Assembly (NCBI RefSeq): GCF_020165495.1 | Contig: NZ_JAIUIE010000005.1 | Coordinates: 124,001-188,000 of the forward strand | Reading direction: 5' to 3' | Source: Mesorhizobium sp. BR1-1-16 | Lineage (GTDB): Bacteria > Pseudomonadota > Alphaproteobacteria > Rhizobiales > Kaistiaceae | DNA length: 64,000 nt | Part shown: in pieces, positions 25,079 to 33,331 of the stretch | How positions within the stretch are numbered: the stretch's first letter is position 1 | How the letters are laid out: the number at the start of each line of letters is the position of its first letter | Position numbers and translations under genes: made by a program | Notes under the pieces: model-generated | What the model saw: the letters and a program-made list of their open reading frames with translations, nothing else | Told to the model about the DNA's origin: nothing | Databases searched by the model: none

Positions 25079-26392
25079 ATGGCGTCCGATCTTCGGTCTC
25101 TGGCCCTGCCGGAGGACAAGAAGGCGTGGTTCACGCATGACCGGCTTGGGATGTTTGTTCACTGGGGCCTTTATGCCCTGCCGGCCCGGCATGAGTGGAT
25201 CAAGAATTACGAGCAGATCAGGGATGAGGACTACCAGACCTATTTCGAGCATTTCGATCCCGATCTCTATGACCCGGTAGACTGGGCGCGCCGCGCCAAG
25301 GCAGCTGGCATGAAATATGTCGTGCTGACCACGAAGCACCATGAGGGCTTCTGCCTCTGGGATAGCAAGCACACGGACTACAAGGTCACCAATACGCCCT
25401 ACGGCAAGGATTTGCTGACGCCCTTCGTCAATGCCGTCAGGGCTGAAGGATTGCGGGTCGGCTTCTACTATTCGCTGATCGACTGGCACCATCCGGATTT
25501 CCCGATCGACCCGCATCATCCTCAGCGCAACGCGCCTGACGCTGCAAAGCGCAATGAAGGCCGCGACGTCAGCCGCTATGCCGCCTATATGCGCGACCAG
25601 GTCCGCGAATTGCTGACCGGCTTCGGCAAGATCGACGTCATCTGGTTCGACTTTTCCTATCCACAGCGCGAACTGAACGGCCTCAAGGGCAAGGGCCATC
25701 TCGACTGGGAGAGCGAGGCGCTGGTTCGGACCGTGCGCGAATTGCAGCCGGACATCATCATCAACAACCGGCTCGACCTTGCCGGATTGCCGCCCGACAT
25801 CGTGACGCCCGAGCAATATGTGCCGCGGGCCTGGCCCGAGCGGAACGGCAAGCGTGTCACCTGGGAAGCCTGCCATACGCTGTCGGGATCCTGGGGCTAT
25901 CACCGCGACGAAGCCACGTGGAAGAGCCCGGAACAGCTCGTGCAGCTCCTCATCGACAATGTCGCGATGGGCGGCAACCTCTTGATGAATGTCGGGCCGA
26001 CCGCGCGCGGCACGCTCGACCACCGTGCCAAGGCAGCGCTCGAAGTCTATGCCGACTGGATGGCAGTGAACGGGCGCAGCATCTATGGCGCCACGGAATC
26101 GAAGCTGCCGGCGCCGCGCGACTGCCGGTACACGCAAAACGGCAATCGACTCTATCTCCATATCTTCAACTGGCCGTTCCGCCACATCCATCTCGATGGC
26201 CTCGGCGGCGGCAAGGTGGAATATGCCCAGTTCCTTCATGACGGCAGCGAGGTAAAGTGGCTGCCGCCGTCGGAGCTGACGCTCTGGAGCAATACGGAGA
26301 TGGAAATCCGCTCCGACTCGCTGACGCTCGAGCTGCCGGTCAGGAAGCCGCCCGTCATCGTTCCCGTGATCGAGATTTTCCTGAAGGCCTGA
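25079..26392 (+). CDS. GH29 alpha-L-fucosidase, cytoplasmic
   Basis: A 437-residue glycoside hydrolase family 29 enzyme releasing L-fucose from fucosides. The barrel shows FVHWG (26-30), TTKHHEGF (84-91) and the nucleophile region DVIWFD with Asp191; after the Asp the sequence is FSYP rather than the commoner Gly. A C-terminal beta-sandwich domain follows from about residue 335. ATG 25079 follows GGAGG at good spacing, and no signal peptide is present, so it acts on substrate already imported. It is followed by importer 4 on the same strand, with a GH151-like gene converging on that operon. Confidence 0.9.
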   Translation: MASDLRSLALPEDKKAWFTHDRLGMFVHWGLYALPARHEWIKNYEQIRDEDYQTYFEHFDPDLYDPVDWARRAKAAGMKYVVLTTKHHEGFCLWDSKHTDYKVTNTPYGKDLLTPFVNAVRAEGLRVGFYYSLIDWHHPDFPIDPHHPQRNAPDAAKRNEGRDVSRYAAYMRDQVRELLTGFGKIDVIWFDFSYPQRELNGLKGKGHLDWESEALVRTVRELQPDIIINNRLDLAGLPPDIVTPEQYVPRAWPERNGKRVTWEACHTLSGSWGYHRDEATWKSPEQLVQLLIDNVAMGGNLLMNVGPTARGTLDHRAKAALEVYADWMAVNGRSIYGATESKLPAPRDCRYTQNGNRLYLHIFNWPFRHIHLDGLGGGKVEYAQFLHDGSEVKWLPPSELTLWSNTEMEIRSDSLTLELPVRKPPVIVPVIEIFLKA

Positions 26393-26502
26393 AAGGGCCG
26401 ATCGCTGCGGGGCTCCGGAGAGGTCGGCCGCCCCGACAGCCAACAGCAAGAGCCGCATGAACGGCCTGCGTGATGATCGCCTGTCCAGCTGGAGGAAATC
26501 GA

Positions 26503-27732
26503 ATGGACATCTTGAAGAATGCCGCCCGGCTTGCCGCCGCGGCGGGTTGCGCGCTGGTGATGAGCACCGCCGCGCGCGCCGAGCCGGTGACACTGACCTG
26601 GTTCATGTGGTCCGGGTCGGATGCCGAAGTCGCAGCCTGGAAGCATGTTGCCGGGCTCGTGACCGAGAAATATCCCGACATCACCATCGAGTTCCAGACG
26701 GCGTCCTGGCCGGACTACTGGACCAAGCTGCCGGCGCTCGCTGCCTCCGGCCAGTTGCCGGACATCATCAGCCTGCAGAGCATGCGCACGCCGGGCTTCG
26801 CCAATCTGTTCGAGCCGCTCGACGCCTATGCCAAGAAGGACAGCTTCGATCTCGGTGAATTCGATACCTCGATCATCAACGGCCTGACGGATGACGGCGG
26901 TCTTCGCGCACTGCCCTACGATTTCGGCCCGATGGTCATGTTCTACAACCAGGACATGTTCCAGAAATACAAGGTCGAGGAGCCCAAGGTCGGCTGGACC
27001 AATGACGACTTTCTGAAAGCCGCCAAGGCCCTCACCGTCGATGGCAACTACGGTACGGCCCAGTCCGTCCCCGACGTCTTCTTCGCCTATGCCCGCTCGG
27101 CCGGCGCGAATTACCTGAAAGACGGCGAACTCGACCTGACCAATGAGCCACTCAAGGCGGCCTTCCAGAGCTATGTCGATGTCGTCGCCAAGGACAAGGT
27201 CGCCCCGCTCTTCCCGGCCAGCGGCACGCCATCAGGCGCGCAGGCCAATGGCCGCTTCGTCGCCGGTTCAGTCGGCATGTATGTCGATGGCCCGTGGAGC
27301 CTCATCAACGTCAAGGACTCCGTGAAGTTCAAGGTCGGCATTGCGCCGCTCCCGGCCGGCGCCGCGGGCAGCATCAGCCTGTCGGCGGGCTCGGGCTTTG
27401 GCATTTCCAGCTCCAGCAAGCACAAGGACGAGGCCTGGAAGGCGCTTCAAGTGCTGACCGGCCCGGAAGCCGAGGAGTATCTCGCCTCGAACGGCCGCGC
27501 CTTCGCTGCCCGCAATGCCCAGCAGAAGTTCTGGTACGATTCTGCTGCCAAGGGCGTTGCGAACGCTCAGGCCACCATCGAGGCGGCGCTGAAGACGGCG
27601 GAGCCGTACAAGACCACCGCCGAGTGGAACACCGTCTCGCAGCTGTTCGAACAGTATGCGCCGCTCGCCTTTGCCGGCTCGCAATCCGCCGGCACGACGC
27701 TCGACCAGATCCAGCAGCTCTCCACCCAGTGA
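26503..27732 (+). CDS. ABC transporter sugar-binding protein (CUT1 type, importer 4)
   Basis: A 409-residue exported binding protein. A signal peptide (LAAAAGCALVMSTAARA) is followed by the family 1 fold (LTWFMWSGSDAEVAAW, QLPDIISLQSMRTPG). ATG 26503 follows GGAGGAAAT. It sits 110 bases behind the fucosidase and precedes two permease genes. The likely ligand is a fucosylated oligosaccharide or fucoside, by context. Confidence 0.9.
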   Translation: MDILKNAARLAAAAGCALVMSTAARAEPVTLTWFMWSGSDAEVAAWKHVAGLVTEKYPDITIEFQTASWPDYWTKLPALAASGQLPDIISLQSMRTPGFANLFEPLDAYAKKDSFDLGEFDTSIINGLTDDGGLRALPYDFGPMVMFYNQDMFQKYKVEEPKVGWTNDDFLKAAKALTVDGNYGTAQSVPDVFFAYARSAGANYLKDGELDLTNEPLKAAFQSYVDVVAKDKVAPLFPASGTPSGAQANGRFVAGSVGMYVDGPWSLINVKDSVKFKVGIAPLPAGAAGSISLSAGSGFGISSSSKHKDEAWKALQVLTGPEAEEYLASNGRAFAARNAQQKFWYDSAAKGVANAQATIEAALKTAEPYKTTAEWNTVSQLFEQYAPLAFAGSQSAGTTLDQIQQLSTQ

Positions 27733-27743
27733 TCTGATGGATC

Positions 27744-27772
27744 CGCGGGGCGGTTCCTCCCGCCGCCCCGCG
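27744..27772 (+). terminator. Intra-operon hairpin after binding-protein gene 4
   Basis: CGCGGGGCGG (27744-27753) and CCGCCCCGCG (27763-27772) form a perfect 10-bp stem with a 9-base loop in the 69-base gap before the permease gene. It probably protects the binding-protein mRNA or attenuates read-through. Confidence 0.6.
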
Positions 27773-27801
27773 CCCTCCCACAGGTAAAATGTGAGGATTG
27801 C

Positions 27802-28731
27802 ATGCAGTCGAAGCCGTCGGCAGCCCCGTCACGGGCCGGCACGGGTCGTGCGAAAGCGATGTTGAGGGACGATCGCAGGGCCGCCTTCTGGTTCCTGCTG
27901 CCGAGCTTTCTCGGCCTTGCCGTCTTTCTGCTGCTGCCGCTCGCAGCCTCCCTGGCGCTGAGCTTCACCAATTGGCAGCTCATCGGCCAATCGAAATTCG
28001 TCGGCTGGCGCAACTACGTCAATCTGCTGACCATCGATCCGAGCTTCTGGCAGATCCTCCGCAATACGTTCCATTTCACGATCGAATATCTCGTCCTCAA
28101 CATCGTGATTTCGCTCACGATGGCCGTCTGGATTTCCAATTTGCGTTGGGGCAAGCGGTTCTTCCGGCTGATCTTCTTCCTGCCGACCTTCACACCTCTG
28201 ATCGGCTCGGCGATCGTCTGGCTGCTGATCTTTACGCCGGGCGGCTTTGCCGACTGGTTCTTCTCGGCCCTGCACCTGCCGATCCCCAATCTCCTGACGA
28301 GCCCCGACTTGGCCATCCAGGCGATCGTCATCGTCTCGCTCTGGTCGGGCTTCGGCTACAACCTGCTCTTGTTCGGCGCGGCGCTCGAGGCGATCCCCAG
28401 CACCTATCTCGATGCCGCCGCGATCGATGGCGCCTCGTCCTGGCAGCGCTTCTGGCGCATCAAGCTGCCGCTCATCTCGCCGACATTGTTCTTCGGCACG
28501 GTGATGACCGCGATCACCAGCCTGCAGGTGTTCGACCAGGTCTATGCGCTGACGCGCGGCGGTCCCGGCTCCGCGACGGCGACTCTCGGCTTCTCGATCT
28601 ACCGGACCGGCTTTGCCGCCTACAAGATGGGCTATGCCTCGGCGATCGCCTGGGTTCTGTTCGTCATCATCATGGCCCTGACGATCCTCCAGCTCCGCGT
28701 TCAGCGCCGGTGGGTGCATTATGACCTCTGA
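27802..28731 (+). CDS. ABC sugar permease, MalF-like (importer 4)
   Basis: A 309-residue membrane subunit with a basic N-terminal tail, six membrane segments (first AAFWFLLPSFLGLAVFLLLP) and EAA-type loop DAAAIDGASSWQRFW. ATG 27802 follows GTGAGGATTGC. It overlaps the next permease gene by 11 bases. Confidence 0.9.
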   Translation: MQSKPSAAPSRAGTGRAKAMLRDDRRAAFWFLLPSFLGLAVFLLLPLAASLALSFTNWQLIGQSKFVGWRNYVNLLTIDPSFWQILRNTFHFTIEYLVLNIVISLTMAVWISNLRWGKRFFRLIFFLPTFTPLIGSAIVWLLIFTPGGFADWFFSALHLPIPNLLTSPDLAIQAIVIVSLWSGFGYNLLLFGAALEAIPSTYLDAAAIDGASSWQRFWRIKLPLISPTLFFGTVMTAITSLQVFDQVYALTRGGPGSATATLGFSIYRTGFAAYKMGYASAIAWVLFVIIMALTILQLRVQRRWVHYDL

Positions 28732-29575
28732 AACCCTCGGACGCTCACAAGGCCAGCGAACCGGCAGCTTTCTCCTTCATGCCGGGATGGTGCTGGCCGC
28801 GCTCGCCTTCCTGTTCCCGTTCTTCTGGATGGTTACCAACGCGATCCGGCCGAATGCCGAGGTGCTTGCGGTGCCGCCGCAACTGCTGCCGAGCGACTGG
28901 CAGTGGTCCAACTTTGTCTATGCCTGGCTCTATCTGCCGTTTGGCCGCTTCTTCCTCAACAGCATCATCGTCGCCGGCGGCATCACAATCCTGACGCTCG
29001 CAGTCTCGAGCATGGCCGCCTATGCCTTCGCCCGGCTGCGGTTTCCCTTCAGCGGCAGCCTCTTTGTCGTCTATCTCGCGACTCTGATGGTGCCGCAGGC
29101 GGTGATCGTCATTCCGCTCTTCCTGATGATGAGCTGGCTCGGCTGGATGAACAGCTTCCAGGGGCTGATCCTGCCGATGGCCTTCTCGACCTTCGGAACC
29201 TTCATGCTGCGGCAGTATTTCCTGCAGATTCCGAAGGAACTCGAAGAGGCGGCGATGATCGAAGGCTGTTCGCGCCTGACAATTTTCCTGCGCATCATCC
29301 TGCCGCTGTCGCGGCCGATGCTGGGACTGCTCGCCCTTTTCACCTTCACCGGGCAGTGGAACTCGTTCCTGTGGCCGCTGATCATCGTCAACGGCCCTGA
29401 ATATTCGACGATACCGCTCGGCCTGACGCTCTTCCAGAGCCAGCAAGGCGTGCAGTGGAACTACATGATGGCCGGTTCGACGATCTCGATGCTGCCCGGC
29501 ATCCTGCTGACGCTGGCGCTGCAACGCTACATCTTCAGCGGCATCGCCATGGGCTCGGGCTTCGGCGGACGCTGA
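28721..29575 (+). CDS. ABC sugar permease, MalG-like (importer 4)
   Basis: A 284-residue membrane subunit with six membrane segments and loop EAAMIEGCSRLTIFL. It is the last gene of the fucoside importer operon, with a bidirectional hairpin terminator 43 bases later. As with the other CUT1 systems in the window, no ATPase gene is attached. Confidence 0.9.
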   Translation: MTSETLGRSQGQRTGSFLLHAGMVLAALAFLFPFFWMVTNAIRPNAEVLAVPPQLLPSDWQWSNFVYAWLYLPFGRFFLNSIIVAGGITILTLAVSSMAAYAFARLRFPFSGSLFVVYLATLMVPQAVIVIPLFLMMSWLGWMNSFQGLILPMAFSTFGTFMLRQYFLQIPKELEEAAMIEGCSRLTIFLRIILPLSRPMLGLLALFTFTGQWNSFLWPLIIVNGPEYSTIPLGLTLFQSQQGVQWNYMMAGSTISMLPGILLTLALQRYIFSGIAMGSGFGGR

Positions 29576-29617
29576 AAGAAGCCCGCCAGAAAACCGCAGC
29601 CATCACTTGAAGATAAA

Positions 29618-29641
29618 CGGCGCCGGCCGAAGCCGGCGCCG
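29618..29641. terminator. Bidirectional hairpin terminator
   Basis: CGGCGCCGGC (29618-29627) pairs with GCCGGCGCCG (29632-29641) around CGAA. It lies between the convergent permease and GH151-like genes and can serve both. There is no long T run on either side. Confidence 0.65.
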
Positions 29642-29650
29642 CAAGGCCGA

Positions 29651-31708
29651 TCAGACGCCCTCGAGAACGAGCGCGCTGTGAATATGCAGGCGCGGCAGCG
29701 TCACCTGCACCCGGCCGTCATCCAGCATCCGCCAGTCGACATCGGCGCCGGTCATGGCGTCATAGATGCGGCCGGGCTTTGCCGGCAGGCGGAGGCTCGC
29801 CGTCACCGGCCCGATGGCCGGAATGTCCTCGATCATCTCAAGAACACGCTTCTGGCCACGCTCGAAGGCTGTCGGCACAGCCTTGCCGCGCACCTGCGGC
29901 GAGCCATAGAGAAGATGCAGGACGTGCCGGTTTTCCGCCGCTTGGTGGGCGAGCGCCACGCGGCCCGACGAGGGCAGATCGGTCTCCAGCACCGGATCTG
30001 GCATCAGCCGGCGGATCAGGCCGCGCACGATGTACTTGTAAAGCGGCTGCCCATAGGCGTGGTACATCTCGAAGATCGGGAAGGCGATATAGCCGATCCC
30101 GCGATATTCCGTGACGCCCGCGCCGATCGTGCCGGCGGTCGGATCATCAGGCGTGTGCTGGTGCGAGCAATAGTGCCGGTAGGTCCGATTGAAATAAGAC
30201 GGCACGATCGAGGCAAGCACCGTTGCGGCGCCGCTGACGATCGTCTCGCCTGTGCCATACATGACGAACGGCGATGCCGGCAGACCGGCGTCGAGAGCGT
30301 CCGGATCGGCCCGAAGATAAGACGGGTTGAACGCGACCGGCCCCTTGGCTGCCTCAAGCCCGAGATCGAGGGCGAACCCGTCGTCGTTGAGGCCAGAGGT
30401 TCCCGACAGGATCAGCTTGCCGCCCTTTGCGACAAAGGAGTCGAGCCGCGCCGCCAGTTCGGCGTCGATCGGGATCGAGTCCGGCAGGATCACGAGACGG
30501 TAGGGATCAAAGGACGCTGTTCCATCGAGCACGTCGAAGGGCAGCTTCAGCTCCTGCAGCATCTGCGCCGCGCCGTCGTCGCTCTGGTTGTTGCGCGCGC
30601 CGACGGGGTGATAATATTCGGCCGCGAGAATGGCGATCTCCGACACCTGCTTCGCGCCTGCAAGGTAAGGCTCCAGCTTGGCAATCCGCTCATAGGCCGG
30701 CGCAATCGACTTGTAGGTGTCGTGATTGATGGCGCCGTTCGGATGCAGCTGATCGCCGACCAGGCATTTGGCGCCGAGCGCGACCATCTGTGCCGTCTCA
30801 TAGATCAGCGCCTGCTGGCTCTTGAAGCCGCCGAACTCGCCCCATGATGTGTGGAACTTGCCGGTCTGACCAAGGAAATCGAAGCCGAGCGGCGCGGCAT
30901 AGCGGGCACTCGACGGGAAGTGATCATAGCCCCAGCCGCCGGTCGGCAGGCTTTCGAGTTCGAGATGCGAATAGGTCGCGAAGCGCTTCTGACCCTGCTT
31001 GTGGATATGGCCGCAATTGTAGAAGACGCGCAGTCCTGGATATTCGGCGAACAGGGCATCCGAGATATAGCGGCGGAACTCCTCGTTGACCGCCTCGTCA
31101 TTCTTCAGCCGGTCATCGGCATTCTCGGGGTCGAGGCCTTCGGCGATCATGCGGCCGATGCAGGCCGAGCAGACGCAGCCGGGCGTCAGCACGATGTCGA
31201 AGAAAAGGCCCGGCGTCTTGTAGTTCGACGCCACTTCGCGCGCCTGGGCGAGGATATAGTCGCGGAAGCCCTGATGGTTCAGGCAGATCGTGTGCCAGGC
31301 CGGGCTCAGCTGCTTCAGGCTGGAGATATCGTCCGGCTTATCGTGCTGGAAATGATTATCGGCGGCCATTACCCGCCATTCCGGATGCTCGCGCGCCGTC
31401 AGTTCATCCCACTGCACGGAGATATAGACCGGCACCTCGATATCCGCGGCGGCGCAGGCCTTGATCATGTCGCCCATCAGGTCCGGCCGCGTCATCTGCG
31501 GATGCGGCTTGCCGACCTTGGTCGGATAATACGACCAGCCATGATGGCATTTGGCGAAGACAGTGATCGAATCGACATTGGCCGCCTTCAGCGTCGCGAC
31601 GAAGTCGTCCGGATCGAAGGCGGAACCAACGCCCGGAATATGTTCCGATGTGTGGAAGTCGAGATGAATCTGGCGGTAGCGCAGCGGCTTGAACGGCGTC
31701 GCGGGCAT
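29651..31708 (-). CDS. Large glycoside hydrolase, GH151-like (possible alpha-L-fucosidase)
   Basis: A 685-residue enzyme without a signal peptide. Residues about 10-340 form a TIM-barrel-like domain (RQIHLDFHTSEHIPG, ITVFAKCHHGWSYYP, VPVYISVQWDE, GLFFDIVLTPGCVC). A middle part (about 385-500, PFDVLDGTASFDPYRLVILPD) resembles the beta-galactosidase trimerisation domain. This architecture fits the hypothetical glycoside hydrolase 6 group that includes GH151 fucosidases, and it is placed opposite a GH29 fucosidase operon. The family call is from memory of the architecture; a beta-galactosidase-like activity is the alternative. ATG 31708 follows GAGGGGAAAG. Confidence 0.7.
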   Translation of the reverse strand: MPATPFKPLRYRQIHLDFHTSEHIPGVGSAFDPDDFVATLKAANVDSITVFAKCHHGWSYYPTKVGKPHPQMTRPDLMGDMIKACAAADIEVPVYISVQWDELTAREHPEWRVMAADNHFQHDKPDDISSLKQLSPAWHTICLNHQGFRDYILAQAREVASNYKTPGLFFDIVLTPGCVCSACIGRMIAEGLDPENADDRLKNDEAVNEEFRRYISDALFAEYPGLRVFYNCGHIHKQGQKRFATYSHLELESLPTGGWGYDHFPSSARYAAPLGFDFLGQTGKFHTSWGEFGGFKSQQALIYETAQMVALGAKCLVGDQLHPNGAINHDTYKSIAPAYERIAKLEPYLAGAKQVSEIAILAAEYYHPVGARNNQSDDGAAQMLQELKLPFDVLDGTASFDPYRLVILPDSIPIDAELAARLDSFVAKGGKLILSGTSGLNDDGFALDLGLEAAKGPVAFNPSYLRADPDALDAGLPASPFVMYGTGETIVSGAATVLASIVPSYFNRTYRHYCSHQHTPDDPTAGTIGAGVTEYRGIGYIAFPIFEMYHAYGQPLYKYIVRGLIRRLMPDPVLETDLPSSGRVALAHQAAENRHVLHLLYGSPQVRGKAVPTAFERGQKRVLEMIEDIPAIGPVTASLRLPAKPGRIYDAMTGADVDWRMLDDGRVQVTLPRLHIHSALVLEGV

Positions 31709-32130
31709 TTCTTTCCCCTCGAGACTGTGTTGTCGGCGCCCGGAAAGGCGAACCCTCCGGCGGCGAATGGTGGACCGAACGGGCGCCGACCGAAGGTCTG
31801 GCTGTCCGTTGCCCCGGGTCGATCGAGACGAGCAGGAAATCGGGGCGAGCGCGCCGGGGCGCCGCCCAATTCCGCTTCTCGCACGCTCCTCCCAGAAGCG
31901 TTCGAAGGCAAAGGCAGTGATGCCTTTGCCTCAAATGAAACGATATCAACTAACGATGGCGATGAGAAGGCGGAGGGGCGTGTTTCAGCGACTCGACCGT
32001 GCTTTTGGCGGAGAAATTGGCCGAGGCAACGGCCGCGGCGGAAGGCCCTTGCCGAGCGCAGGCAACGCGGCGCACAGGCGCCGGGCTGACATCATTGATT
32101 GCCATAGGCCGCCGGGCACCCGGCCGCCAT
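31709..32130. other. Intergenic region upstream of the GH151-like gene
   Basis: No gene is supported. TGAAACGATATCA at 31936-31948 is a 13-bp pseudo-palindrome of LacI-operator style in an AT-rich patch, about 230 bases before the GH151-like start. It could be part of that gene's promoter. The rest is GC-rich without clear structure. Confidence 0.4.
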
Positions 32131-32748
32131 TCAGGGACAGGCAGCGCCGCTCTTGACCCAAGCCGCGACCAGGGCGCCAGCTTCCTTCTGCGTCCCGGGC
32201 GCCGGCGTGCGGCCGACGCCGGGGTGCCAGGCCCAGCCAACCAGCGTATCGGCGCCAATATGGTCGATCAGGTCCTCGGGTGTGCGGCCACCATTGCGCG
32301 CCGGATCCTTGATCTGCTGGCAGATTTCGGTGAGCGTCCTGCCCTGCCAGCCCATTTCGATGGGCGCCAGATGCCAGGCGGGATGGCCCGGAATGCGGCC
32401 CGGATCGAAATTCGCGCCCTGATGGCAGGTGCTGCAGCGCATGCTGACGAGACCCATGCCGTCGGGACCGCGGAACACCGGCGGCTCATGCGGCCGCATC
32501 GTGTCGCCCTGGCTTGGGCGGTTGCCGACCGGATGACAGTTGAGGCAGCGCGGGTTCTGCAACACCTTGCCGAGTTCGGTGAAATAGGCGGCCGACCGCT
32601 GCACCGGATCGGTGATCGCGGCGAAGCTCTCGGGCGAGGCCAGCGTTCGCGACGCGTCGGACGAGACAGCCATTCCGGTCGCGGCGAACACCAGCGCGTT
32701 GGCGAGCAGCGGCACCAGGAGCAGGAGCAACCATTTCGGTCTCGTCAT
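32131..32748 (-). CDS. Exported dihaem c-type cytochrome (electron acceptor of the Mo hydroxylase)
   Basis: A 205-residue protein with an N-terminal hydrophobic export signal or anchor ([21 protein letters not shown]) and two haem-attachment motifs, CLNCH (68-72) and CSTCH (105-109). The start at 32748 is chosen because the signal begins there; an upstream ATG at 32784 would bury it. It is the third gene of a set with the Fe-S and Mo subunits and probably carries their electrons to the respiratory chain in the periplasm. Confidence 0.87.
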   Translation of the reverse strand: MTRPKWLLLLLVPLLANALVFAATGMAVSSDASRTLASPESFAAITDPVQRSAAYFTELGKVLQNPRCLNCHPVGNRPSQGDTMRPHEPPVFRGPDGMGLVSMRCSTCHQGANFDPGRIPGHPAWHLAPIEMGWQGRTLTEICQQIKDPARNGGRTPEDLIDHIGADTLVGWAWHPGVGRTPAPGTQKEAGALVAAWVKSGAACP

Positions 32749-32815
32749 CGCTTCCTCCGCGGCACGCCGCTCATTCCAACTCATGTCGAAGAGGCCATTC
32801 GGCCCAAGCCGGCCG

Positions 32816-33331
32816 TCAGATCAGATAGCGATCCGCACCGGCGAGGATCACGGCGCGAACCGCCTCGTGATATTTGACATAGCCCGTGCAGCGGCAGAGA
32901 TGCCCGTCGAGCGCCTCCGCGATCACCGTCTCGAGCGTCGCGCGCGGCACCGGCGTCTTTTCGAGCCGTTCCAGCAGGACCTGGCTCTCGTTGAGAAAGC
33001 CCGGCGTGCAATAGCCGCACTGGAACGAAAAGTGCTCGATGAAGGCGGTCTGCAGCGCGGTCAGAACACCGTCCTTGGCATGGCCTTCGATGGTGCGGAT
33101 GGCTTTGCCATCGAAATTCACTGCCGGAACGACACAGGTCGGGTTGGTGTGGCTCGAACCATCCGGCATGTCGACGATGACGGCGCAGCTGAGGCACTGC
33201 GCGGCGCCGCAGCCGAATTTCGTCCCGGTCATGCCGAGTTCTTCACGCAGGAAATCATTCATCGTGAGGTCGTCGCGGACCTCGAACGGGCCGAGCGCGC
33301 GGCCGTTGACGCTGAGCGACAGGGTCGTCAC
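32816..33331 (-). CDS. 2Fe-2S subunit of a xanthine-dehydrogenase-type Mo hydroxylase
   Basis: A 171-residue protein with two [2Fe-2S] sites: the plant-type ferredoxin domain (GCGAAQCLSC plus a later Cys in NPTC) and the helical domain with CGYC and CRC. It starts with GTG at 33331, overlapping the Mo-subunit stop (GTGA). It has no signal peptide of its own, so it probably travels with the Tat-exported Mo subunit. It passes electrons from Mo to the cytochrome. Confidence 0.92.
   Translation of the reverse strand: MTTLSLSVNGRALGPFEVRDDLTMNDFLREELGMTGTKFGCGAAQCLSCAVIVDMPDGSSHTNPTCVVPAVNFDGKAIRTIEGHAKDGVLTALQTAFIEHFSFQCGYCTPGFLNESQVLLERLEKTPVPRATLETVIAEALDGHLCRCTGYVKYHEAVRAVILAGADRYLI

Noticed and set aside
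24944-26593. A 549-codon open frame on the minus strand
   Set aside because: It mirrors the GH29 fucosidase gene, which has motifs, a ribosome site and normal codon use. The antisense translation has no domain.
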